Positions 1-8,355 of a stretch of 64,000 bases of DNA are shown here, in pieces. The translations under genes were made by a program, and so were the position numbers. The notes beneath the pieces are model-generated. The model did no database searches. It was not told the origin of the DNA and worked only from the letters and a program-made list of their open reading frames with translations. The stretch spans positions 33,374-97,373 of the forward strand of contig DALYDK010000003.1 of NCBI GenBank assembly GCA_031973215.1. Direction: 5' to 3'. This DNA is from DALYDK01 sp031973215. Its GTDB lineage: Bacteria > Patescibacteriota > Saccharimonadia > Saccharimonadales > CAIOMD01. The first letter of the stretch is position 1; each line of letters starts with the position of its first letter.

Positions 1-9
1 TTTCGTGAC

Positions 10-1062
10 ATGACACCAGAGGAGCGAGCGAAATATACAGGTATTTCTGACTATTTAATGTCGGAATTTAACAAATCTGCTGACGGTGATCATAGAACAA
101 ATGTTAGTAAATCTAGAAGAGCAGCCATAGTAGGAGCTGTTGTTGGCGGCCTATTTGGTTCCTTAAGCTTCAGCTCGCCAGACACTGTTAGCACACCACC
201 GCAAATTGAGTATGAGCAAGTCGACCTAGAAATACCGAATTCTCCCCCAGATATTCCGAATTTTGACATAGACCAAGGACAGTTAACCGGAGATGTAATT
301 AGGGAAACGCTTCAAAAAATGGGACTAAATGGAGATAGGTTTGTTAACCCAGACGGCTCCACTAACCTAGACTTAATAGTTGATAGATTCTTTAATGGCA
401 ACTGGGATGCTTGGCATGATGTAAATGCACTGCCTAACGGAACGCACTCTATGGCTGGGGCCGATAATATCTCTAATGAAGGAATTAGGAAAGTAATTGA
501 ATCGGTAGTTGCCAATCATGATTGGGGCTCCCATATTGAAACTGTTGATATTCCAAAGGTTGTACCAGGTGATGTCGCAAGTGGCCTTGAGTCAAGCTTA
601 TGGGCAAATATAACCAAAGAAATCACCGGCTTGTTATTGGCTGCTGGTATATCTAAGGAGGTTGCCGATAGAACCAAGCCGGTTCCCGGTAAGTCTCTTG
701 AGTCTGAAGAATCATCTGCAGAGCCCGAAGAACCAGAAGCGGGTCCTGAAACCCCACCACCTGTAGACGGTGGTTCGCAGGGCGAAGGAGTTTCTGGAGA
801 AGAAGGTGAGTCAGAACAGACTCCCAATACATACAGGTTTGGTGAATCTGTTACCGAACTAAACCCTGGTGATGTTTATGGAATTCACCGATATGTCGAT
901 GGTGTCACTCAAAATCCTAAACCCCTAAGGTTTGTTGGAATGAATGGCTCAGATTATGTATTCGATGATTTAGATCAGGGTGGGCAAATTAAATATAACC
1001 CCAACCAAATGGATGGCAGAACGGGCTGGCTACAAAGCGGTAGAGTAAGAAGGGCAATTTAA
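10..1062 (+). CDS. Hypothetical membrane-anchored protein, possibly 5' truncated by the window edge
   Basis: I do not recognise this family. The reading frame is open to base 1, and only nine bases precede the ATG at 10, so the gene may start outside the window. A basic stretch followed by a Gly/Ala/Val-rich segment at about residues 37-55 looks like a single membrane anchor. A Pro/Asp-rich region, a probably folded region (about 95-220) and an acidic Glu/Pro/Gly-rich linker (about 225-275) follow. The last 75 residues alternate hydrophobic and polar residues, suggesting a small beta-rich domain. The tail is therefore probably extracellular. It converges on the LPNTG gene across a shared terminator. 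Confidence 0.6.
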   Translation: MTPEERAKYTGISDYLMSEFNKSADGDHRTNVSKSRRAAIVGAVVGGLFGSLSFSSPDTVSTPPQIEYEQVDLEIPNSPPDIPNFDIDQGQLTGDVIRETLQKMGLNGDRFVNPDGSTNLDLIVDRFFNGNWDAWHDVNALPNGTHSMAGADNISNEGIRKVIESVVANHDWGSHIETVDIPKVVPGDVASGLESSLWANITKEITGLLLAAGISKEVADRTKPVPGKSLESEESSAEPEEPEAGPETPPPVDGGSQGEGVSGEEGESEQTPNTYRFGESVTELNPGDVYGIHRYVDGVTQNPKPLRFVGMNGSDYVFDDLDQGGQIKYNPNQMDGRTGWLQSGRVRRAI

Positions 1063-1115
1063 ATAAGTCGCTCTGTTTGCTATAATTATTAGGAACTGAC
1101 CGTGATCTTAAATAT

Positions 1116-1147
1116 AAAAAACACCCCTTGTTATGGGGGTGTTTTTT
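1116..1147. terminator. Bidirectional intrinsic terminator
   Basis: ACACCCC and GGGGTGT arms surround a short loop, with an A-tract on the left and a T-tract on the right. It lies between two converging genes and can serve both strands. Confidence 0.85.
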
Positions 1148-1177
1148 ATGCTTTTTAGGTTAAGCGGTCAGCTTTTG

Positions 1178-2071
1178 TTATTTCCTTCTTCTAAGGTAAA
1201 GTTGGTATGCAGCTGCACCTAGTCCACTGGCACCGGCAGCAGCTAAAGCTACGCCTTCTGGGCCTGTGTTTGGTAGTGCGCTTGCAAGCACAACGGTTGG
1301 CTTAGTTGGTGTTGGAGGCGTTGGAGTCTCTGAACACACACTTAAGTCTTTTGTATACTTAGCAGAATCAAACTGATCTTCGTTGATTGTTACAAGTTTT
1401 CTGGTAGCAATTTCACAAACAGTTATCTGTGGAACGACTGGTGTGCTGTCCATTTTAACCCTAACCTGTAGAGTAACATAACCACTGTATTGGAAACATC
1501 CGTTAATGTCACCCAATGATGCGCCAGTTGTAACGATAGAATCGTTTACAGCCACTGTCCCGCTATTGGTTTGCCATTTTGCAGAACCTGAAACATATTC
1601 TAAATTGAAGGCTTTATCGCCGTAAACACTCATTGTGTCATTTATTGTTCCTGGGTTAGCGTTATCGGCAGTTATGAATGCAACCATGTTGCTATCTGCT
1701 TGTTTAGCAGTAGGAACAAGCACTCTAACTCTTACATTTTTTGCTAAAGCTGCTGCTTCACCAATAATATTAGGGTCTGCATTGTTATGAACATAAGCTC
1801 TTAAAACAATGACATCGCCATCTTTTACTTTCATTCTATCCTGAACATTGGCACCGCCAATGCTGCCAGCAAAGAATGGTCTTTCGTCGCCTACAACAGG
1901 GTTGTTTACAAACGAGTTAAATACGACATGGTCTGCACCATGACAAATGTTGCCGTTACAAGTATATGTTGGCCTGTCGGCTGGGTAGTAGCCTGCAAAA
2001 GCTACTGAGCTTATTAGTCCAACAATACTAACTATTGCAACAAAACTTGCGAAGAATTTTGTTAACTTCAT
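1178..2071 (-). CDS. LPNTG-anchored secreted surface protein
   Basis: Residues 1-26 form a signal peptide ending in Ala-Phe-Ala. The body is beta-rich with several cysteines (a CNGNICHG motif near residue 38 and later C-x residues). A Pro/Thr linker leads to LPNTG near residue 265, then a hydrophobic segment and a basic RRRK tail. This is the sortase cell-wall sorting signal, so the protein is probably linked covalently to peptidoglycan or a surface polymer. No sortase gene lies in the window. The start is preceded by GAGAGGAAC, an acceptable Shine-Dalgarno. The binding function is unknown. Confidence 0.8.
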   Translation of the reverse strand: MKLTKFFASFVAIVSIVGLISSVAFAGYYPADRPTYTCNGNICHGADHVVFNSFVNNPVVGDERPFFAGSIGGANVQDRMKVKDGDVIVLRAYVHNNADPNIIGEAAALAKNVRVRVLVPTAKQADSNMVAFITADNANPGTINDTMSVYGDKAFNLEYVSGSAKWQTNSGTVAVNDSIVTTGASLGDINGCFQYSGYVTLQVRVKMDSTPVVPQITVCEIATRKLVTINEDQFDSAKYTKDLSVCSETPTPPTPTKPTVVLASALPNTGPEGVALAAAGASGLGAAAYQLYLRRRK

Positions 2072-2215
2072 GTTAGTTCCTCTCTGGCATGCTTAAAAAA
2101 GCAGGCCAAAAAATTAAATTACTATAATTTATTTAAAATTTATGATGCTTAATATGTTTTAGTGGTTTTTTGATTTTTGCAATTTAGACAGATATTGAGC
2201 TTTAGAAAAAACTTG

Positions 2216-2345
2216 GGTTGTCCTGGCCCTTTTGGCGTTTTTACGCGCCAAAAGGGCCAGGGTTAGGGTCGCCCCGGGCTTCTGAGTAAAAAGAAACATA
2301 CCTGATTGGTATGAACTAATTTACCCAGAAAGCCCGGAGACAACC
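2216..2345 (-). repeat. Nested inverted repeats forming a possible three-way junction
   Basis: The outer arms are 2216-2222 and 2339-2345 (GGTTGTC/GACAACC). Inside sit a perfect 16-bp hairpin (2222-2237 with 2246-2261) and a long imperfect hairpin (2274-2290 with 2320-2337, plus an inner CATACC/GGTATG stem at 2297-2313). The element lies just downstream of the GC-rich secreted-protein gene on the minus strand. It could be a terminator, a structured RNA or a mobile-element end. The pairing is read directly; the function is inference. Confidence 0.7.
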
Positions 2346-2355
2346 GGACGGTTAA

Positions 2356-3060
2356 CTATGCTGCACACCACGCACCCGGCGTACCGGGTGGAACCGGCAA
2401 GCCGGTCTGCGGGTCGTAGCACTCGCTGGGACCACCACCCCCAGGCCCAGGCGTGGGCTGAGGGTTGGGGCCAGGAGCGTCACTTGGCGGGGGCGGCGTG
2501 GTGCTGCCGTCCTTCGCACAGGTGTTGGTCACAGGGTCAAAAATCGACCCAGGCGGGCAAGGAATCACTGGTGGCGGTGGGTTGACTCCCGGAGGAGCAA
2601 CACATGTCACCTTGGCTTTGGCCTTGACCTTTGCTACCTTCATCTTGATCTTGGTCTTGACCTTTGACCAGGCCCGTCCAACTGCGACGGTCTTGGCATA
2701 GGCTTTAACCTTGACCACATTCACGAGCTTAGCCCTTGAACTGGCCGTGCCCCCTTGCCAGGGTGCCGGGCAGAACCCGAAAGCCTTGGCAACCAACTTG
2801 ACTTTCACCTTTCCCTTGCACTTGGCGCTGGGGTCGACCGGCCGTGTTTGCGGCTGATCAAACTTGTCACCTTCTGCAAAGCAGTCTTCCATCTTCTTCG
2901 ACAACGAGGCCGACTTGAAGACGAGGGAGACTGGGGGGGTGACGGTGACGGTCTGGGCCGGCTCGGAAGATGGCACAGAGGCGGCGGCCGGGGATGCGAA
3001 GCCCAGGCCACTGGCGATGACGGCCGAAGCGGTCATCGCCACAAAAATTGACTTCTTCAT
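2356..3060 (-). CDS. GC-rich secreted protein with Lys/Val repeats and Pro-rich tail
   Basis: The start at 3060 is chosen because AAGGAGG lies just upstream and a clear signal peptide follows (MKKSIFVAM..., Ala-Ser-Pro-Ala-Ala-Ala near residue 27). A longer in-frame extension to 3192 would run through the structured leader and is rejected. The mature protein has an Ala/Val/Lys stretch where K-V-K and K-A-K alternate (about residues 105-155). A Cys-containing Pro/Gly-rich tail follows, with CPPG, ECYDP and WCAA. Its GC content is far above that of all neighbours, suggesting acquisition from a high-GC organism or strong compositional constraint. I do not recognise the family. Confidence 0.65.
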   Translation of the reverse strand: MKKSIFVAMTASAVIASGLGFASPAAASVPSSEPAQTVTVTPPVSLVFKSASLSKKMEDCFAEGDKFDQPQTRPVDPSAKCKGKVKVKLVAKAFGFCPAPWQGGTASSRAKLVNVVKVKAYAKTVAVGRAWSKVKTKIKMKVAKVKAKAKVTCVAPPGVNPPPPVIPCPPGSIFDPVTNTCAKDGSTTPPPPSDAPGPNPQPTPGPGGGGPSECYDPQTGLPVPPGTPGAWCAA

Positions 3061-3173
3061 GATGCCCTCCTTAGGGGGCTGCGACTCCGGACTGTCCGGA
3101 GCGGCCGCTTTGCCCCCATGCAGGGCGCGACATTCTGCTGACAAAGTTTTGTTGCCAGCAAAAGGTCGCGCCC
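3061..3173 (-). promoter_or_regulatory. Structured 5' leader of the GC-rich gene
   Basis: In transcript order there is first a long stem (3165-3173 with 3123-3131, extended by 3153-3160 with 3136-3143). A second hairpin follows (3112-3117 with 3074-3079, and an inner perfect 7-bp stem at 3085-3101). The Shine-Dalgarno and ATG come next. It resembles a regulatory or stabilising leader, but I recognise no riboswitch class. Confidence 0.5.
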
Positions 3174-3534
3174 TAAATATTAGGGTAATCATAAAAAAGA
3201 ATAGTTAACCGTTTTTGGGCTTAAAAACCCAATAACTGTCTAAATTACTTATATTTAACCAAATTGTTAAGCATCACCAACCAGAGATTCCACCAAAACT
3301 CTTATGGATTACATACATAATATTATAAAATTGACTTTTTGTCAATACTAAAAATAAATACTTATGTTAATTTCAGCTGTTTGTGTATATAGATAAATAA
3401 ATTTTTTGTGCTTATACAAAAAATAAATATTTAGCTAGCTGCTTTATTGTGACACCGGGGAAATGTTCGCTGGGCGAACGCTTTGCCCGAACCGCCTTAC
3501 GGGGTGTGATATTTCTGTCAGAAATCCACCAAGC
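3174..3534. other. AT-rich intergenic spacer
   Basis: I see no convincing gene here. The stretch is strongly AT-rich from about 3190 to 3450. It contains the short palindrome CCCTAAATATTAGGG at 3171-3185 and a GTTCGC/GCGAAC hairpin at about 3465-3480. Confidence 0.5.
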
Positions 3535-3559
3535 AAAAACACCCAGGTAAACTGGGTGC
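3535..3559 (-). terminator. Terminator of tRNA-Glu
   Basis: On the minus strand CACCCAG, a five-base loop and CTGGGTG are followed by TTTTT, directly after the tRNA 3' end. Confidence 0.8.
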
Positions 3560-3566
3560 CTTAGCT

Positions 3567-3641
3567 TGGTGATCCCGAGGGGAATCGAACCCCTGTTGCC
3601 AGGATGAAAACCTGGTGTCCTAACCGTTAGACGACGGGACC
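3567..3641 (-). tRNA. tRNA-Glu (UUC)
   Basis: The minus strand folds as a full cloverleaf of 75 bases. The acceptor GGTCCCG pairs with CGGGATC. The anticodon stem CCAGG/CCTGG encloses TTTTCAT with anticodon TTC at 3606-3608. The T-arm contains GGTTCGATTC, and the CCA end is encoded at 3567-3569. An intrinsic terminator follows. Confidence 0.95.
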
Positions 3642-3772
3642 AAATTGTTAATATTATACCCTATATGGGTTCGATTCAGAATCGACCCACCTCCGGCGGG
3701 CCCGACACTTCACGATTAAAAACAAGTTTTTATCGGAAGATGTCCTTGCGACTAGCAGCCATGCTAGTCTCA

Positions 3773-3854
3773 CCCTGTTGCCAGGATGGATTATTGTCTT
3801 TGTTTTGCAGAAGCAAAACTGGCTGGTGTCCTAAGCCACTCTGACGACGGGACC
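3773..3854 (-). pseudogene. Decayed tRNA-Glu-like copy with insertion in the anticodon loop
   Basis: The minus strand repeats the tRNA-Glu acceptor (GGTCCCG at 3848-3854), the GTC and GGACACCAG blocks and the CATCCTGGCAACAGGG block. About 35 bases including a TTTTGC/GCAAAA hairpin replace the anticodon loop. The T-arm and 3' acceptor strand are missing, replaced by a perfect GACTAGCA/TGCTAGTC hairpin. It cannot form a normal tRNA, and I call it a tRNA-derived relic. Confidence 0.6.
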
Positions 3855-4043
3855 ATATTTATCTTTTTTATTCTAACACTTTTTGCATTACTTATTTTTA
3901 AGCCAGATAATTTTTGCCGAAAAATTATTTCAAAGCAAAATTAGAATTAAAATCTACTTTAAAAGGATTAAATCTTAATAAAGCTAGAATAATATACCAT
4001 AACAGAGGTGGTCTGTCTACAATGTAATTTATACATTAAAATG

Positions 4044-4072
4044 TTGACATAAGCAGAATTTGGGTAAATAAT
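4044..4072 (+). promoter_or_regulatory. Sigma70-type promoter for the 4145 gene
   Basis: TTGACA at 4044-4049, a 17-base spacer and AATAAT at 4067-4072 match the vegetative consensus. A second TTGACA at 4106-4111 has no good -10 partner. Confidence 0.6.
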
Positions 4073-4144
4073 AATACAGTAAAGTGTTAAAATAAACACT
4101 AGCAATTGACAAATAGATATAAATATATTTAGAAAGGTGGTTTT

Positions 4145-4666
4145 ATGCCTCTGAGACCAGAGCAGCTTGATTGTGGGCGTACACTAAAATCTACAATAAT
4201 ACCCGAAGGTAAGTTGCCAGACATAGGAATAGTAAGAGATCTTATGAATTTTAACGATTTAATGACAAAGCCACCCGAAAAACCGGTTGCTGATTCAAAA
4301 GAAGACGATAACACACCTCCTCCAAAACCTAAACTAAGACCAAAAGAAGTGATTAAAGAAAACCTCGACAGAGACACGGAAAATGTAGTTGTCTGCACCT
4401 ACGATGCTGAAGTGCCCTTGGCGGCTGCAATTGCAAGAGTAGATCGTGGTCTTGGGGCAGTTGTCATTGAAAGAATGGTTATTGCTGACGGAGAAGACTC
4501 AGGACCTATTCTAGAAAAGGTACAAGAAATTGGAGCTGAAAAGCTTGGTAAAGAACCAAAAATATTTGTAACTGAATTTGCAGAAATGAATAATGAAGAA
4601 GCAATTCCTTCCCGTCGTGTAGTTATGGTTGGCTGCCTTGATAAGTTTGTTCAAGTCAGCATATAG
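4145..4666 (+). CDS. Hypothetical cytoplasmic protein
   Basis: This 173-residue protein has no signal peptide or membrane segment and matches no family I know. The N-terminal half is polar with a Pro-rich stretch (PPPKPKLRPK near 58-67). The C-terminal half (about residues 80-173) looks like a compact alpha/beta domain with hydrophobic strands (ENVVVCTYDAEV, GAVVIERMVIADG, RRVVMVGCLDKFVQVSI). AAAGGTGG lies just before the ATG. It converges on enolase with only two bases between the stops. I infer no function. Confidence 0.65.
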   Translation: MPLRPEQLDCGRTLKSTIIPEGKLPDIGIVRDLMNFNDLMTKPPEKPVADSKEDDNTPPPKPKLRPKEVIKENLDRDTENVVVCTYDAEVPLAAAIARVDRGLGAVVIERMVIADGEDSGPILEKVQEIGAEKLGKEPKIFVTEFAEMNNEEAIPSRRVVMVGCLDKFVQVSI

Positions 4667-4668
4667 AA

Positions 4669-5934
4669 TTAGAAAATTTGAGCTAGTCTTAGGCTAGGAT
4701 CAATTTGTTCTAACCTAAGTAGTTCGTTGTATTTTGCTACGCGTTCGCTTCTAGATAAGCTTCCGGTTTTTATTTGCCCAGCATTTGTTCCAATTGCTAA
4801 ATGAACAATAGATACATCTTCTGTTTCACCTGACCGGTGAGAAATAATTGTTTTCCAGCCATTTTCTTTAGCCATTTTTATGGCATTAATTGTTTCGGTT
4901 AATGAACCAATTTGATTTGGCTTAATAAGTATAGCGTTGGCCGCATCTTCTTCGATTGCATACTGCAGCCTGCTTGTATTTGTAACCAGTAAATCATCTC
5001 CTACTAGTTGGGTTTGGGGCAGTTGTTTTTTTAGTGATTTCCAGCCTTGCCAATCATCTTCTGCAAGACCATCTTCTATGGAGACAATAGGGTAGTTATG
5101 AGCTAGCTGCTTATACCAATCTATAAGTTCATCTGCACTAAACATACGGTTTTCTGAATTAAAGTGATACAAATTATCTTTATAAAGCTCGCTAGCAGCT
5201 ACATCTACCGCTAGGGCCACATCTACGCCTGCCGCGTAACCTGCGCTTTCTATTGCTTCTTGTAATAAATCGAATGCTTCACTGTTACCGCCGTGGACAT
5301 TTGGCGCAAAACCACCTTCGTCGCCCACGGTAGTTGAGTATCCTTTTGAAGCAATAACCTTTTTGAGCTGATAAAAAATCTCGGCACTTATTTGAATGGC
5401 TTCTGCAAAAGTTTTAGCGGCAATAGGAATAATCATAGATTCTTGAATGTCGGTGGAGCCTTGGGCGTGTTTACCGCCGTTAAGTACATTAAGCATTGGC
5501 ATAGGTAGACTAAGTTCAGTTGTTTGAGAAATGTCAGCGATATGCCTGTAAAGTAGGACGCCTCTAGACTTAGCTGCCGCATGAGCACACGCCAGTGAAA
5601 CAGCTAGTATTGCATTAGCTCCTAAGTTGGATTTATTGGCAGTGCCATCTAAATTAAGCATTGTTTGATCAATACCGAATTGATCATCTGCTCTTTTGCC
5701 AATAAGTGCCGGCTGAATTATATCAATTACATTCGAAACTGCTTTATAAACAGACTGTCCATTAAAGGCCTTTTGGCCATCTCTAAGCTCATGAGCCTCA
5801 TGGCTTCCGGTAGATGCTCCTGAGGGCGCTGCGGCCCTGCCAAACGAGCCGTCTGTCAAAAAAACATCCGCCTCTACAGTTGGGTTACCCCTTGAGTCTA
5901 GTATCTGTCTTGCAAATATTTGTTTAATTTCCAT
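4669..5934 (-). CDS. eno: Enolase
   Basis: Enolase interconverts 2-phosphoglycerate and phosphoenolpyruvate (EC 4.2.1.11) in the cytoplasm. Family hallmarks are intact: SRGNPTVE (14-21), PSGASTGSHEA (37-47), the metal-binding VGDEGGFAPN, the SIEDGLAE and GDDLLVTN blocks, KPNQIGSLTE, and the catalytic SHRSGETED region. At 421 residues it is close to the normal bacterial length. It is divergently transcribed from the dehydrogenase-mutase fusion, which makes its substrate. No strong Shine-Dalgarno precedes the ATG. Confidence 0.97.
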   Translation of the reverse strand: MEIKQIFARQILDSRGNPTVEADVFLTDGSFGRAAAPSGASTGSHEAHELRDGQKAFNGQSVYKAVSNVIDIIQPALIGKRADDQFGIDQTMLNLDGTANKSNLGANAILAVSLACAHAAAKSRGVLLYRHIADISQTTELSLPMPMLNVLNGGKHAQGSTDIQESMIIPIAAKTFAEAIQISAEIFYQLKKVIASKGYSTTVGDEGGFAPNVHGGNSEAFDLLQEAIESAGYAAGVDVALAVDVAASELYKDNLYHFNSENRMFSADELIDWYKQLAHNYPIVSIEDGLAEDDWQGWKSLKKQLPQTQLVGDDLLVTNTSRLQYAIEEDAANAILIKPNQIGSLTETINAIKMAKENGWKTIISHRSGETEDVSIVHLAIGTNAGQIKTGSLSRSERVAKYNELLRLEQIDPSLRLAQIF

Positions 5935-5981
5935 AACAATATATTCTCATAAAGCTAATGGTTATGCCATAATATATACAA

Positions 5982-7634
5982 ATGGCACTTATATATTTTT
6001 ACGATTCAACACACATAGACAAACAACAATTAACAGCAGGGCTTATAGAAACCGACCATCATTGGGAATTCGTCGAAGAGTCTATAAACCAAGATAATAT
6101 AAATTCTGAAGCTGAAGTAATATCAGTATTTATAACCAGCGTTGTCACAAAAGAAATGATAGAGGCAATGCCCAAACTTAAGTTAATTGCCTGTAGGTCA
6201 ACGGGCTTTAACAATGTAAATTTGCAAGTTGCAGCAGAAAGAGGCATTGCCGTAGTTAATGTACCAACTTATGGTGAAGAAACGGTTGCCGAATATGCCT
6301 TTGCATTGCTGCTTTCGCTTTCCAGGAAGCTGGTGCCTACCCTGAAAACATTCGGAGAAGAAGCTCCCACCGAAAAGCTTTGCGGCTGGGATTTGCATGG
6401 AAGAACTATTGGCGTCATTGGTACGGGTCACATAGGTTGTTCGGCCATTAAAATTGCTAAAGGTTTTGGCATGGAAGTAATTGCTTCTGATCCGTTTCCT
6501 AAGGAAGAAATAGCTGTTCAGCTAGGGTTTAGTTATGTAGAACTTGATGAACTTATGCGAAGAAGTGATGCAGTTACTATACATGCACCATATTTTCCTT
6601 CGAACCATCATTTAATAAATGCCGATAACTTGAAATTAATGAAGCCAAACGCTGTTCTTGTAAACACCGCGCGCGGTGAATTAGTAGATACTAAAGCATT
6701 AATAGACGCACTTTCTAACAAAACAATTGCCGGAGCTGCCTTGGATGTTGTAGAGGGCGAAAGGCTTATGCATGTAGACGATGAAGTTGAGTTATTGCGC
6801 CGAAGCCACACAGTAGGAAGCGATATGCTTAAATACGGTGTTGAAATATTAGCGCTCAGCCACATGGATAATGTTATTTTAACTCCACACAATGCTTTTA
6901 ATACTACAGATGCTATTCAGCGAATTAACACTGTTACAACCGAAAATATTATTAAGTTTTGGTACGGTGAAACACCCAATTTGGTTAAGCAGCCACCAAA
7001 ACAGACTGGTAAGTTAACAATTGTCAGACACGCCGAATCTGAATGGAACGCTACCGGACAGTGGACTGGAATAACAGATGTTCACTTAAGCGACAAGGGC
7101 TTTAAAGATGCTGGTAGGCTTGGAAGATTAGTAGCCGATAACAATTTAGTTTTCGATAAAGCTTACTGCTCAGAACAAATAAGAACACTAGAAACTCTAG
7201 AGGGAATTTTAGATGCCTCTGGTCAATTTGATGTAAGTTTTGAAAGAGCAGGAGCCATAAACGAAAGAGATTACGGCGAATACACTGGCAAAAATAAGTG
7301 GGAAGTAAAAGAATTAATTGGCGAAGAAAGATTCCAGGCTATCCGAAGAGGTTGGGATGAGCCAATTCCCGCTGGCGAGACACTTAAAACCGTTTACGAA
7401 AGAGTGGTACCATTTTATAAAAACGAAGTTTTACCTCAATTATTAGAAGGAAAAAACATTCTACTTGTTTCGCATGGCAACGGCATTAGATCTTTAATAA
7501 AGTATATTGAGTCTATCCCCGATTCAGAGATAGAAAATCTAGAAATGATTTTCAATACAATTTTAGTTTACGATGTTGATGAAGAAGGCAAAATAAAAGA
7601 CAAACAAACTTATTCAGTTGCTGAAACTGAATAA
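5982..7634 (+). CDS. Fusion: D-2-hydroxyacid (D-lactate) dehydrogenase + phosphoglycerate mutase
   Basis: Residues 1-335 are a D-isomer 2-hydroxyacid dehydrogenase. They show the NAD-binding GTGHIG (147-152), the catalytic Arg in NTARGE (231), an acidic residue near 258-260 and the catalytic His in TPHNAF (303). Residues 344-550 are a histidine-phosphatase-type phosphoglycerate mutase, with RHAES (349-353, His350 as nucleophile), ERDYGEYTGKNK (428-439) and SHGNG (497-501). A short QPPKQTG linker joins them. One chain would thus make 2-phosphoglycerate and regenerate NAD+ by reducing pyruvate, presumably to D-lactate. The frame is continuous with no internal start needed. A CATAAT box ends eight bases before the ATG and no Shine-Dalgarno is seen. 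Confidence 0.92.
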   Translation: MALIYFYDSTHIDKQQLTAGLIETDHHWEFVEESINQDNINSEAEVISVFITSVVTKEMIEAMPKLKLIACRSTGFNNVNLQVAAERGIAVVNVPTYGEETVAEYAFALLLSLSRKLVPTLKTFGEEAPTEKLCGWDLHGRTIGVIGTGHIGCSAIKIAKGFGMEVIASDPFPKEEIAVQLGFSYVELDELMRRSDAVTIHAPYFPSNHHLINADNLKLMKPNAVLVNTARGELVDTKALIDALSNKTIAGAALDVVEGERLMHVDDEVELLRRSHTVGSDMLKYGVEILALSHMDNVILTPHNAFNTTDAIQRINTVTTENIIKFWYGETPNLVKQPPKQTGKLTIVRHAESEWNATGQWTGITDVHLSDKGFKDAGRLGRLVADNNLVFDKAYCSEQIRTLETLEGILDASGQFDVSFERAGAINERDYGEYTGKNKWEVKELIGEERFQAIRRGWDEPIPAGETLKTVYERVVPFYKNEVLPQLLEGKNILLVSHGNGIRSLIKYIESIPDSEIENLEMIFNTILVYDVDEEGKIKDKQTYSVAETE

Positions 7635-8249
7635 TTATTGAACAATTTTCTGAAATAATTTTTCAATAATCGATTCCGTAACTTGCTCTCTAGATAAAGA
7701 TCCATCTACCCTAATTAAGAGTCCCTTGGAATCATAGTAATTAAGCACTGGCATTACTTTTTGGTGGTAACTATCTAGCCTTGTTTGTAAAACGGCTTTA
7801 TTGTCATCGGCTCTTTCACCTCTGTCTTTATCAAGTCTAGAGGCATCGAACCTGTTCCATATTTCTGTATCTTCTAGTTCTAGAAGAATAACCGCCTTTT
7901 GATGGTGTCCAGATTCCTCGGTTGCTTTTTCAATAACAAATTGTTCGCCCATTAGTCGGCCAACTTCGCTTAATATCAAAGGTTTACCATTTAACTCATC
8001 TCTTTTAAAATATGGCACCACCACAGTTTCCCACAATGAAGTTGGAATTATTTCTCCGGCTGCCATAATTCTCTGAAGCTCTTCGTTGTCTTTATTTTGC
8101 CTTAAAATATCGCCGCCAGATATCATGATTCCGCCCAGCATATCTGCAAAGATTTTTCCTTGAGTGTCTTTTCCGGCAAAAGGTAGCCCGAAAATATTAA
8201 TTGAACCACTGCCTAGCCATTGTTTTATTGTTTTTATTTTTTCTTCCAT
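7635..8249 (-). CDS. Adenylate-kinase-like nucleoside monophosphate kinase
   Basis: The P-loop GLPFAGKDTQ (21-30), the SGGDILR block (44-50) and an Arg/Asp-rich DRGERADDN segment fit the adenylate kinase family. Length (204) is near normal for a form with a short lid. Expected reaction: ATP + AMP to 2 ADP. The N-terminal 14 residues before the first strand are unusual, and the lid differs from canonical Adk, so substrate choice is uncertain. Its stop abuts the stop of the fusion gene with no spacer. Its position in a glycolytic island fits a role in balancing AMP, which PEP synthase releases. Confidence 0.8.
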   Translation of the reverse strand: MEEKIKTIKQWLGSGSINIFGLPFAGKDTQGKIFADMLGGIMISGGDILRQNKDNEELQRIMAAGEIIPTSLWETVVVPYFKRDELNGKPLILSEVGRLMGEQFVIEKATEESGHHQKAVILLELEDTEIWNRFDASRLDKDRGERADDNKAVLQTRLDSYHQKVMPVLNYYDSKGLLIRVDGSLSREQVTESIIEKLFQKIVQ

Positions 8250-8355
8250 AATGCTTGTAGTATAACACCATTGTTTTAGCGTTTTTAACAGGTAGTGAAA
8301 AAATAAGCATTAGTGGTATCATAAAAAGTGACAATAATATAAAAAGGGTAGGGTA

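Noticed and set aside
2358..3208. Long plus-strand and alternative minus-strand open frames across the GC-rich region
   Set aside because: High GC content leaves few stops in all frames. Only the minus frame at 2356-3060 has a Shine-Dalgarno, a signal peptide and a sensible product.
3773..3854. Functional intron-containing tRNA or group I intron
   Set aside because: The T-arm and 3' acceptor strand are missing, the insert is too short, and no group I core motifs are visible.
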